NCBI RefSeq assembly: GCF_001418415.1
Contig: NZ_LIQT01000010.1
Span: 1-32,896, forward strand
Reading direction: 5' to 3'
DNA: 32,896 bases
Origin: Streptomyces hirsutus
GTDB taxonomy: Bacteria > Actinomycetota > Actinomycetes > Streptomycetales > Streptomycetaceae
The translations under genes and the position numbers were made by a program. Shown one piece after another: positions 8,436 to 15,350 of the stretch (position 1 is the first letter of the stretch; every line of letters begins with the position of its first letter). Under the pieces are notes generated by a model. The model was not told the origin of the DNA, did not search any database, and saw nothing but the letters and a program-made list of their open reading frames with translations.

Positions 8436-9949
8436 GACGCCGGACTTCCTTCCATGACGAGGTCGAGTACACGGTGTTCGTCGAGTTCCGGGGCGGGCGC
8501 CGTGTGGACGACGTCGCCCTCCCGGAGCACCAGGACGCGGTCGGCGAGGCCGAGCACTTCGGGCACCTCGCTGGAGACCAGCAGGACGGCGAGGCCTTCG
8601 TCGGCCAGCCTCCGTATGACTGCGTACAGTTCGGCGCGGGCGCCGACGTCGACGCCGCGGGTGGGTTCGTCCAGCAGCAGCACCCGGCAGCCGCGCAGCA
8701 GCCAGCGGGCGAGCACGGCTTTCTGCTGATTGCCGCCGGACAGGGTGCGCACGGGCACGTTCGGGTTGTCCGGCCTCAGCGACAGTTCGCGGGTGGCCGC
8801 GCGGGCCGCGCCCAGTTCGGCGCCGCGGTCGATCCAGCCGGCGCGCGAGAAGCGGGACATGGCGGAGAGCGACACGTTGCGGGTGACGGACTCCAGCATG
8901 AGCAGGGCCTGCGCCTTGCGTTCCTCGGGGGCGAGTCCGATCCCGGCGCGGACGGCGGCGCGCACGCTGCCCGGCCGCAGGGGGCGCCCGTCGACCAGGA
9001 CCCGGCCGGAGTCCGGTTTGCGGGCGCCATAGACCGTCTCCAGGATCTCGGAGCGCCCGGAGCCGACGAGCCCCGCGAGCCCGACGATCTCCCCCGGGCG
9101 CAGTTCGAGGTCGAGGGGGGCGAACTCGCCCTTGCGGGAGAGGTTTTCGACGGTCAGCACCGGCTCTCCGGTGGGCGGGGAGGCCGGTCGCGGGGGGAAG
9201 ACGTACTCGACGTCGCGGCCCGTCATCAGGGCGACCACCTCGCGGGTGGGGGTGGACCTGGCGGGCAGCCCGCCCGCGACGGCGCGGCCGTCCTTGAGTA
9301 CGGTCACCCGGTCGCCGATGCGCCGGATCTCCTCGAGGCGGTGCGAGATGTAGACGACGGCGACCCCGTCGGCGGTGAGGCCGTCGACGATGCGGAAGAG
9401 GTTGTCGACCTCGTCCGGGTCGAGCGCGGCCGACGGCTCGTCCATCACGATGAGGCGTACGTCGTGCGAGAGCGCCCGTGCCATCGAGACGATCTGCTGT
9501 TGGGCGGCGGACAACTCCCCGACCGTACGGCCCGGTTCGATCTCCGGGTGCCCGAGCCGGGTCAGCAGCTCGGCCGTCGACTCCCTGGCCGTCCTGGGGC
9601 GGACGACGAACCCGGCGGTGGTCGGTTCGTGGCCGAGGTGGACGTTCTCGGCGACCGTCATGTGTTCCACCAGGTCGAGTTCCTGGTAGATGGTGGCGAT
9701 CCCGAGGCGCATGGCGGCGATCGGCGAGCGCAGGGTGACGGCTTCGCCGCGCCAGCGGATGGTGCCCGTGTCGGGCTGGTGGGCGCCGGCCAGCACCTTG
9801 ATCAGGGTGGACTTGCCGGCGCCGTTCTGGCCGAGCAGGCAGTGCACCTCGCCGGCCTGGACGTCGAGGTCGACGCCGTCCAGGGCCCGGACGCCGGGGA
9901 AGGACTTGGTGATGCCGGACATGCTGAGCAGCGGTGGTTCGGGTGCCAT
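8432..9949 (-). CDS. Sugar ABC transporter ATP-binding protein, RbsA-like (two NBDs)
   Basis: A 505-aa duplicated ATPase of CUT2 importers. The first nucleotide-binding domain has Walker A GQNGAGKST (40-48), a diverged signature LSAAQQQ and Walker B RLIVMDEPSAALD. The second has a degenerate P-loop (GLVGSGRSE, no Lys), a canonical LSGGNQQ signature and Walker B VLLLDEPTRGVD. Such asymmetry between the halves is normal for RbsA/XylG/AraG. The ATG at 9949 has GAGGGG upstream. The gene follows the ROK regulator on the same strand after an unusual 289-nt leader, so its expression could come from read-through or from its own promoter. Confidence 0.95.
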   Translation of the reverse strand: MAPEPPLLSMSGITKSFPGVRALDGVDLDVQAGEVHCLLGQNGAGKSTLIKVLAGAHQPDTGTIRWRGEAVTLRSPIAAMRLGIATIYQELDLVEHMTVAENVHLGHEPTTAGFVVRPRTARESTAELLTRLGHPEIEPGRTVGELSAAQQQIVSMARALSHDVRLIVMDEPSAALDPDEVDNLFRIVDGLTADGVAVVYISHRLEEIRRIGDRVTVLKDGRAVAGGLPARSTPTREVVALMTGRDVEYVFPPRPASPPTGEPVLTVENLSRKGEFAPLDLELRPGEIVGLAGLVGSGRSEILETVYGARKPDSGRVLVDGRPLRPGSVRAAVRAGIGLAPEERKAQALLMLESVTRNVSLSAMSRFSRAGWIDRGAELGAARAATRELSLRPDNPNVPVRTLSGGNQQKAVLARWLLRGCRVLLLDEPTRGVDVGARAELYAVIRRLADEGLAVLLVSSEVPEVLGLADRVLVLREGDVVHTAPAPELDEHRVLDLVMEGSPAS

Positions 9950-10238
9950 GCGGATTCCCCTCGGCGGGCGTGCGGGCCGGTGTCAGGGCGGTCCCCTTGC
10001 GGGGAAGGTGTTTTCGGGCAGGCCGGGGTGCCGGGACGGTGCGGCGCTGTGTGGGAGGGACGGTGCGGGGACACGGGTGGTTCGGGTGGTGCCGGGCCGT
10101 ACGTGCGGCGGGGTGGCGGTGCGTGGTGCCGGTGCGCTGTTCCGTCGGTGGAAACGGTGGACGCTCTGCACGGTGGAGGGCAGAGCTGTTCTGTGCGGTG
10201 GAGCCGGACGTGCTGCGTGCGGTGGAGCGGTGGGCTGC
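9950..10238 (-). promoter_or_regulatory. C-rich, repeat-bearing leader upstream of the ABC operon
   Basis: This 289-nt gap has no plausible gene. On the transcribed strand it is C-rich and G-poor and carries repeated TCCACCG. The plus-strand 7-mer CGGTGGA occurs at 10146, 10155, 10171, 10196 and 10220, and GTGCGGTGGAGC recurs exactly at 10193-10204 and 10217-10228. A small hairpin (10163-10169 with 10180-10186) lies inside. It may be an untranslated regulatory leader or a protein-binding array. Confidence 0.5.
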
Positions 10239-11429
10239 TTACGCGGGTGAGAACAGGTGGTCGCTGATGAGCCGGGCCGCGCCGATGACTCCGGCGGTGG
10301 GTCCCAACTCCCCCAGGACGATGGGCAGGTTGCCGGTCGCCAGAGGCAGCGACTGACGGTAGACCTGAGTGCGGATGGCGGCGAGCAGGGTGTGGCCGAG
10401 ACCGGTCACCCCGCCGCCGATCACCACCAGGCCGGGGTTGAAGAAGCTGACCAGGCCGGCGATGACCTGGCCGGTGCGGCTGCCGCCCTCGCGGATCAGG
10501 TCGATCGCGGTGGCGTCCCCCGCGGCGGCCGCGGCGGCGACGTCGACGGCACTCAGCGTGCCGTTCGTCTCCAGACGGCTCGCCAGTTCGGCGGAGAGCT
10601 GCTGCTGGGCGGCCTCCAGGGCGTCCCGGGCCAGGGCCGCGCCGCTGAAGTGGGCCTCCAGGCAGCCCCGGTTGCCGCAGGCGCACGGGCGGCCGTCGGG
10701 TACGGCCTGGATGTGGCCGATGTCGCCGGCGCTGCCCGTCGTACCGCGGTAGACCTCACCGCCGACGACGATGCCGCAGCCGATGCCGGTGCCGATCTTG
10801 ACGCAGAGGAAATCGGGGACGGTGCGGGCGACGCCCGCGTGCTGCTCCCCCATCGCCATCAGGTTCACGTCGTTGTCGACCATGACCGGGCAGCCGAGGT
10901 CCTGGCTGAGCGCCTCCCGCACGGGGAAGCCGTCCCAGCCGGGCATGATCGGCGGTGCCACCGGTATGCCCTCGGGGAACCGGACCGGGCCCGGGACGCC
11001 GATGCCGGCGCCGTCGAACCCCTCCGCGAGTCCCGAAGCCTTCAACTTCGCTGCCATGGACAGCACTTGCTCGAAGACCGCGACCGGTCCGTCACGTACG
11101 TCCATGGGCTGGTTGATGTGCCCGAGGATCTCCAGTTCGGCGTTGGTGACGGCGACGTCGACCGAGGTCGCGCCGATGTCGACGCCGAGGAGCCGCAGGT
11201 GCGGGTTGAGGCGGATGTTGTGGGAGCGCCGGCCGCCGCGCGAGGCGGCGAGTCCGTCGGCCACGACGAGTTCCGTCTCCAGCAGCCGGTCCACCTCCAC
11301 GGCCAGTTTCGACCGGGAGAGGTCGACCTGGTCACCCAGCTGGGCACGGGAGTTGGGTCCGCCGTCGCGCAACAGCCTGAGCAGTCGGGCCTGATGGGCG
11401 TTCGCGGGCCGTGCCGTCATGCGTCTCAC
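10239..11429 (-). CDS. ROK-family transcriptional regulator (NagC/XylR type)
   Basis: A 396-aa protein. Residues 8-75 form a winged-helix DNA-binding domain (QARLLRLLRDGGPNSRAQL, DLSRSKLAVEVDRL). Residues 80-390 are a ROK sugar-kinase fold: LGVDIGATSVD phosphate loop, GIGVPGPV, VDNDVN with the presumed catalytic Asp187, GTGIGCGI, and the zinc signature with Cys249, Cys251 and Cys256 and His239. The usual Glu of GEIGH is Asp (GDIGH). I prefer the GTG at 11429 because GGAGG lies five bases before it; the ATG at 11420 would be badly spaced. It precedes the sugar ABC operon on the same strand, the classic arrangement of a sugar-responsive repressor or activator. A 25-bp element at 11553-11577 matches one upstream of the ThuA/DUF1080 gene, suggesting autoregulation and co-regulation. 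Confidence 0.92.
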   Translation of the reverse strand: MRRMTARPANAHQARLLRLLRDGGPNSRAQLGDQVDLSRSKLAVEVDRLLETELVVADGLAASRGGRRSHNIRLNPHLRLLGVDIGATSVDVAVTNAELEILGHINQPMDVRDGPVAVFEQVLSMAAKLKASGLAEGFDGAGIGVPGPVRFPEGIPVAPPIMPGWDGFPVREALSQDLGCPVMVDNDVNLMAMGEQHAGVARTVPDFLCVKIGTGIGCGIVVGGEVYRGTTGSAGDIGHIQAVPDGRPCACGNRGCLEAHFSGAALARDALEAAQQQLSAELASRLETNGTLSAVDVAAAAAAGDATAIDLIREGGSRTGQVIAGLVSFFNPGLVVIGGGVTGLGHTLLAAIRTQVYRQSLPLATGNLPIVLGELGPTAGVIGAARLISDHLFSPA

Positions 11430-11500
11430 GAACCCCTCCCCGCCTAGATCGGCCTCTGCGCGCCGGTTTCCGGCCACGTGTGTGGCGTGCTTTCGAAGGG

Positions 11501-11506
11501 AACGTA
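11501..11506 (-). promoter_or_regulatory. Possible -10 of the ROK gene
   Basis: The minus strand reads TACGTT, fitting TAnnnT, about 70 nt upstream of the GTG start. No convincing -35 at 17-18 nt was found, so this is tentative. Confidence 0.3.
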
Positions 11507-11552
11507 GCAGCGGCTGCCGGAGGTGGGAAGAAGTCGCGCAGGAATTGCCCCC

Positions 11553-11577
11553 TACTTTTTCCACTCACAGGACAAAG
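11553..11577 (-). promoter_or_regulatory. Candidate ROK operator, copy B
   Basis: Second copy of the element at 3936-3960, 20 of 25 positions identical, same orientation relative to the downstream minus-strand gene. It lies about 124 nt upstream of the ROK start codon, between the GntR stop and the ROK leader. Confidence 0.6.
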
Positions 11578-11599
11578 GGGTCGGCGCGGAGCCGCTTCC

Positions 11600-11611
11600 C
11601 CGGGTACCCGG
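11600..11611. repeat. 12-bp perfect palindrome CCGGGTACCCGG
   Basis: It lies two bases beyond the GntR stop codon. It could be a short hairpin ending GntR mRNA or a protein-binding site. The sequence alone does not decide. Confidence 0.4.
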
Positions 11612-11613
11612 CG

Positions 11614-12291
11614 TCAGGACTTCGCCTGTTCGAGGTACGAGCGCCGGGTGTGCTCGGTGTGTTCGCGCATGAGCCGCTCGGCCAGCCGCTCGTCGCGGTT
11701 CACGATCGCGGTGATGAGGTCGCGGTGCTCGGCCCAGGACTTCCCGCCGCGCTGCCGGGCGACGGGGGTGTGGTACCAGCGCACACGGCGGCCGACCTGG
11801 GCGGCGAGTTCGGCGAGGACGGCGTTGCCGGCCAGTTCCATGATCTTGGCGTGGAAGCGGGCGTTGAGGGCGACGGCCTCGTCCACGTCGTCGGAGGCGA
11901 CGGCCCGCAGACCCAGTGCCACGATCTCGTCCAGGGCCTCGATGCCCGCGCTGTCGGCGTTGAGCGCGGCGAGCCGGGCGGCCTCGGCCTCCAGCAGCGT
12001 GCGGACGGTGAGGAGCTGGTCGGCCTCCGCCTCCGTCGGCTCGTGCACGAACGCGCCCTGGGCGGGGCGCAGATCGACCCACCCCTCGGTGTTCAGCCGC
12101 TGGAGCGCCTCGCGCACGGGCTGCCGGGAGACGCCGAGGTGGCCGGCGAGTTCGCTCTCGACCAGATGCTGGCCGGGACTGAGGGCGCGGGTGGTGATGA
12201 GTTCGAGCAGTGCCTCGTAGACGCGGTCGCGCAGCGGGCCCGGGCGTTCGAGCTTGGGCACCGCCCCCTGGGGCAGTCCGGTCGACAGCAT
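11614..12291 (-). CDS. GntR-family regulator, FadR/FCD subfamily
   Basis: A 225-aa regulator. Residues 15-80 are a GntR winged helix (LRDRVYEALLELITTRALSPGQHL; LGVSRQPVREALQRL). Residues 88-215 are the all-helical FCD ligand-binding domain, with the His-containing helices (LNARFHAKIMELAGN, AEHRDLITAI, REHTEHTRR) that normally bind a metal used to hold small organic acids. The ATG at 12291 has GAGGAGGGGG upstream. A 22-bp palindrome lies in its 5' leader, and a GTCTACAGT motif shared with the formate dehydrogenase promoter lies further up. By family and context I infer that it senses a small carboxylate and controls the neighbouring OFA transporter/formate dehydrogenase genes and itself. Confidence 0.93.
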   Translation of the reverse strand: MLSTGLPQGAVPKLERPGPLRDRVYEALLELITTRALSPGQHLVESELAGHLGVSRQPVREALQRLNTEGWVDLRPAQGAFVHEPTEAEADQLLTVRTLLEAEAARLAALNADSAGIEALDEIVALGLRAVASDDVDEAVALNARFHAKIMELAGNAVLAELAAQVGRRVRWYHTPVARQRGGKSWAEHRDLITAIVNRDERLAERLMREHTEHTRRSYLEQAKS

Positions 12292-12316
12292 CGCGGTCCC
12301 CCTCCTCGGCAGCCCT

Positions 12317-12338
12317 CGTCCGGCCGCGCGGCCGGACG
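12317..12338. repeat. 22-bp perfect palindrome in the GntR 5' leader
   Basis: Positions 12317-12338 equal their own reverse complement (core GGCCGCGCGGCC, ends CGTCC and GGACG). It sits 26-47 nt upstream of the GntR start codon, downstream of the likely promoter, so it would form a hairpin in the mRNA or bind a dimeric protein. Confidence 0.6.
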
Positions 12339-12350
12339 TACGGCACCGCC

Positions 12351-12382
12351 TGTAGTGATTGTCTTTCGTCTACAGTCTACGG
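12351..12382 (-). promoter_or_regulatory. GntR gene promoter region with candidate GntR operator
   Basis: It contains ATTGTC, four bases, then GTCTACAGT (12368-12376). The FDH operon site at 15257-15272 reads, on the same strand, ATATTGTCTACAGTAT, which is the same halves without the 4-base insert. TGTAG at 12351-12355 and CTACA at 12370-12374 also form an inverted pair. I infer autoregulation by the FCD-type GntR protein. Confidence 0.5.
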
Positions 12383-12452
12383 CGCACAGATGCCAGGGAG
12401 AGGGAGAGTCGACCGCGTCACACCCGTACGAGGGACTTCGCACGGGGGGCTG

Positions 12453-13400
12453 TCAGGGGCAGCGGACGACCTGCCCCGCGTACGAGAGGTTTCCGCCGAA
12501 GCCGAACAGCAGGACCGGGTCGCCGGACGACACCTCGCCCCGCTCGACGAGCTTGGCGAAGGCGAGCGGGATGCTCGCGGCCGAGGTGTTGCCCGACTCG
12601 GTGACGTCCCGGGCGACGACCGCGTTGACCGCGCCGATCTTGAGCGCGAGGGGTTCGATGATCCGCAGGTTGGCCTGGTGCAGCACGACCGCGGCGAGGT
12701 CCTCCGGCGCGTACCCCGCCTTCTCGCAGGCCTGGCGGGCGAGGGACGGCAGCCGCGTGGTCGCCCAGCGGTAGACGCTCTGGCCCTCCTGCGCGAACCG
12801 CGGCGGCGTCCCCTCGATCCGCACCGCGTGGCCCATCTCCGGCACCGAGCCCCACAGCACGGGCCCGATCCCGGGCTCCTCGGGGGTCTCGGTCGCCTCG
12901 ACGACCGCGGCGCCCGCCCCGTCCCCGACGAGTACGCAGGTGGTGCGGTCGGTCCAGTCGGCCACCTCGGACATCTTGTCGGCGCCGATCACCAGCGCGC
13001 GGCGCGCGGATCCGGCCCGTACCGCGTGGTCGGCGGTGGCGAGCGCGTGGGTGAATCCGGCGCACACCACGTTGACGTCCAGCGCGGCGGGGCCGGGGAT
13101 GCCGAGGCGTGCGGCGACCCGGGCCGCCATGTTGGGCGAGCGGTCGATCGCGGTGGAGGTGGCGACCAGCACCAGGTCGATGTCGCCGGGGGTGCGGCCG
13201 GCCGACGCCAGCGCCTTGGCCGCGGCGTGCGCGGCCAGCTCGTCGACGGGCTCCTCCGGGCCCGCGATGTGGCGGGTGCGGATGCCGACCCGGCTCATGA
13301 TCCACTCGTCGCTGGTGTCGACCAGGCCCGCCAGGTCCTCGTTGGTGAGCACCCGGGCGGGCTGGTAGTGGCCGACGGCGGCGATGCGCGAGCCGATCAT
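12453..13400 (-). CDS. 3-oxoacyl-ACP synthase III (KASIII/FabH-like), orphan
   Basis: A 315-aa condensing enzyme of full FabH length. The catalytic triad is present: Cys113 in NVVCAGFTHAL, His241 in VLHQANLRIIEPLA, and Asn271 in TESGNTSAAS. The GFGGNLSYAG glycine loop near the C-terminus is also intact. The reaction of the family is decarboxylative condensation of an acyl-CoA with malonyl-ACP. No ACP, KASII or FabD gene is nearby, unlike the housekeeping fab operon, so this is an orphan or specialised paralogue. The ATG at 13400 follows GAGGGGG. It ends 162 nt upstream of the GntR start on the same strand. Its place beside an organic-acid-type regulator may be functional or accidental. Confidence 0.92.
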   Translation of the reverse strand: MIGSRIAAVGHYQPARVLTNEDLAGLVDTSDEWIMSRVGIRTRHIAGPEEPVDELAAHAAAKALASAGRTPGDIDLVLVATSTAIDRSPNMAARVAARLGIPGPAALDVNVVCAGFTHALATADHAVRAGSARRALVIGADKMSEVADWTDRTTCVLVGDGAGAAVVEATETPEEPGIGPVLWGSVPEMGHAVRIEGTPPRFAQEGQSVYRWATTRLPSLARQACEKAGYAPEDLAAVVLHQANLRIIEPLALKIGAVNAVVARDVTESGNTSAASIPLAFAKLVERGEVSSGDPVLLFGFGGNLSYAGQVVRCP

Positions 13401-13590
13401 GGGTGAATCCCCCTCGTGTTGCGGTTGCGGGATTCACCAGTCTGATCAGTGACCCACGGGTACGCCGACAGGTGATACGACAGGATTCAGGGGCCGGGCT
13501 TGTCGGCTTCGGTCAGGCCCGCGGACGCCGGGGCTCGCCCCGCGGCGCGCCCTGCGGGTGCGCCCGGACGTCCGCGCCCGGGGCCGGCCG

Positions 13591-13746
13591 TCATCCGGTG
13601 AACAGCTGGGTCGCCTTCCGTACGAGTTCGTACAGGCCGTAGGCCAGGGGGATGCCCACCCACAGCCAGGCGAAGGCGATCAGCCCGCGGCGGTCGGGGC
13701 CCGCCGCGGGCGCCTCAGGCGGACTCGTGCTGCTCTTGCCGCTCAT
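13591..13746 (-). CDS. MFS transporter small subunit (51-aa single-span membrane protein)
   Basis: A 51-aa protein read directly from the reverse strand. It starts at the ATG at 13746 with GAAGGAGG six bases upstream and stops with TGA at 13591-13593. A hydrophilic Ser/Pro-rich N-terminus is followed by Arg-Arg (19-20), one predicted membrane helix (about 21-41, LIAFAWLWVGIPLAYGLYEL) and a short basic C-terminal tail. It overlaps the end of the upstream OFA-family MFS gene by 32 nt in another frame, so translation should be coupled. From memory, actinobacterial genomes carry an annotated 'MFS transporter small subunit' of this size and character next to OFA transporters. The near-ideal ribosome site and the overlap make it a real gene. 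Confidence 0.85.
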   Translation of the reverse strand: MSGKSSTSPPEAPAAGPDRRGLIAFAWLWVGIPLAYGLYELVRKATQLFTG

Positions 13747-15058
13747 CGGCGGCCTCCTTCGTCTCGTGAGGGCGGGACACGTGGTGCCGGGGGTGCACGG
13801 GACGGACCAGTTCGTTGGCGACGAAGCCAGCCACCAGCAGCCCGATCATGATCATGAAGGACAGTCCGTACAGCGAGGAGCCGTGCCGTCCCGCCTCCTC
13901 CTGCCGGTCGGCGACCCAGTTCACGATGAGCGGGCCGAGCACACCGGCCGTGGACCACGCGGTGAGCAGCCGCCCGTGGATGGCGCCGACCTGATAGGTG
14001 CCGAAGAGGTCCTTCAGGTAGGCCGGGACGGTGGCGAAACCGCCTCCGTAGAAGGAGAGGATCACCAGCGCGCACAGGACGAACAGCGGCTTGGAGGAGT
14101 CGCCGAACATCGCGATCAGGGCGTACATCAGCGCGCCGACGCCCAGGTAGAGACGGTAGATGTTCTTGCGGCCGATCAGGTCGGAGGTGGAGGACCAGCC
14201 GATGCGGCCCGCCATGTTCGCCGCCGACAGCAGGGCGACGAAGCCGGCCGCCGCGGTCACCGACACCGGCGCGGAGGTGTCCGCGAAGAAGTCGGTGATC
14301 ATCGGGGCGGCCTTCTCGAGGATCCCGATGCCGGCGGTGACGTTCGTGCAGAGCACCAGCCACAGCAGCCAGAACTGCGGGGTGCGCAGGGCGTCGCGGG
14401 CCGAGACCTGCGGTCCGGTGAGGGCGGCGGCGGGAGCACCGACCGTGGCCGGAGCGGGGCGTGGCACCCGCACCAGCAGGACGCCGAGCAGCATGAACAC
14501 GGCGTACGTCAGCCCGTGCACGAGGAAGGCGAGCGCGATGCCGGTGTGGTCGCCGCCGAAGGACTCGAGCATCTGCGCCGACCACGGCGAGGCGATCAGC
14601 GCGCCGCCGCCGAAACCCATGATCGCGATGCCGGTGGCCATGCCGGGCCGGTCCGGGAACCACTTGATCAGGGTCGAGACGGGCGAGATGTAGCCGATGC
14701 CCAGGCCGATGCCGCCGACGAAGCCGTAGCCGAAGACGATCAGCCAGTACTGCTCGGTGGCCGCGCCGAGGGCGGAGAGCAGGAAACCGGAGGAGAAGCA
14801 GATCAGGGCGACGGTCATCGCCCAGCGCGGCCCCCTGCGTTCCACGAGGGTGCCGCCGAAGGCGGCGGACAGGCCGAGCATGACGATGCCGAGCTGGAAC
14901 GGCAGCGCGCTCTGGGTGCCGCTGAGGCCGAGTGCGGACTCGAGCGGCGGCTTGAACACACTCCATGCGTAGGCCTGGCCGATGGAGAGGTGGACTGCGA
15001 GAGCGGCAGGCGGTACGAGCCAGCGGCTCCAGCCCGGGGGTGCGACGGGAGGACTCAT
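13715..15058 (-). CDS. OFA-family MFS transporter (oxalate:formate antiporter-like)
   Basis: A 447-aa, 12-helix major facilitator. The first helix LSIGQAYAWSVFKPPLESALGLS, the cytoplasmic loop VERRGPRWAM and the GYGFVGGIGLGIGYISPVSTLIKWFPDRPGMATGIAIMGFGGGALI stretch are characteristic of the oxalate:formate antiporter (OxlT) family. A charged, His-rich C-terminal tail follows helix 12. Family members exchange or take up small carboxylates (oxalate, formate, pyruvate). The exact substrate is unknown: I could not place an OxlT-type transport Lys in helix 11. The ATG at 15058 has only a weak ribosome site. It is divergent from the formate dehydrogenase operon and shares its 292-nt control region. 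A 51-aa partner gene overlaps its 3' end. Confidence 0.88.
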   Translation of the reverse strand: MSPPVAPPGWSRWLVPPAALAVHLSIGQAYAWSVFKPPLESALGLSGTQSALPFQLGIVMLGLSAAFGGTLVERRGPRWAMTVALICFSSGFLLSALGAATEQYWLIVFGYGFVGGIGLGIGYISPVSTLIKWFPDRPGMATGIAIMGFGGGALIASPWSAQMLESFGGDHTGIALAFLVHGLTYAVFMLLGVLLVRVPRPAPATVGAPAAALTGPQVSARDALRTPQFWLLWLVLCTNVTAGIGILEKAAPMITDFFADTSAPVSVTAAAGFVALLSAANMAGRIGWSSTSDLIGRKNIYRLYLGVGALMYALIAMFGDSSKPLFVLCALVILSFYGGGFATVPAYLKDLFGTYQVGAIHGRLLTAWSTAGVLGPLIVNWVADRQEEAGRHGSSLYGLSFMIMIGLLVAGFVANELVRPVHPRHHVSRPHETKEAADERQEQHESA

Positions 15059-15112
15059 GAAACCCGGACGGTAGGGAGATCATGCGGGAGTTGAAAACCC
15101 CGCGGGTCGACC

Positions 15113-15135
15113 GTATGCGGTGAACGGTATGCGGT
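15113..15135. repeat. Direct repeat GTATGCGGT, 14-bp period
   Basis: GTATGCGGT occurs at 15113-15121 and 15127-15135, 55-77 nt upstream of the OFA transporter start. Spacing of about one helical turn or more suggests binding sites for a regulator on one face, but this is only positional evidence. Confidence 0.35.
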
Positions 15136-15143
15136 CTGCGACG

Positions 15144-15163
15144 AACGGTCGTACCGACCGGTT
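15144..15163. promoter_or_regulatory. Near-palindrome around GGTCGTACCGACC upstream of the OFA transporter
   Basis: GGTCG, three bases, then CGACC gives a clear dyad, flanked by AAC and GGTT. A 16-mer starting here (15150-15165) recurs exactly at 25787-25802, upstream of the acyl-CoA synthetase gene. The form resembles TetR-type operators. Confidence 0.35.
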
Positions 15164-15239
15164 TCTTCGGCGCGAGCAGGAGCGAGTAGGAGAGCGGGGC
15201 CGAGCGGCGGGCCGCGCGTAGCAGACCGTACGCGAACCC

Positions 15240-15272
15240 TTGCTGCGCCCCCTTCCATACTGTAGACAATAT
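15240..15272 (+). promoter_or_regulatory. Promoter of the formate dehydrogenase operon with overlapping GntR-type operator
   Basis: TTGCTG (15240-15245), a 17-bp spacer and TAGACA (15263-15268) form a plausible -35/-10. ATACTGTAGACAATAT (15257-15272) is palindromic at 12 of 16 positions and contains the TGTnnACA core common to FCD-type GntR operators. Its ACTGTAGAC 9-mer also occurs in the GntR promoter. A repressor bound here would cover the -10. Confidence 0.5.
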
Positions 15273-15350
15273 TTCGTCGACATGATGCGGAATCCGATCC
15301 GTCGGCAGCCACCTCCGCGGTACTCCCTCGACCGAACGGAGCGTTCCCCA

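Noticed and set aside
10257..11447. 396-codon plus-strand frame opposite the ROK gene
   Set aside because: Asp/Val/Gly-rich antisense shadow without motifs; the minus strand encodes a complete ROK protein.
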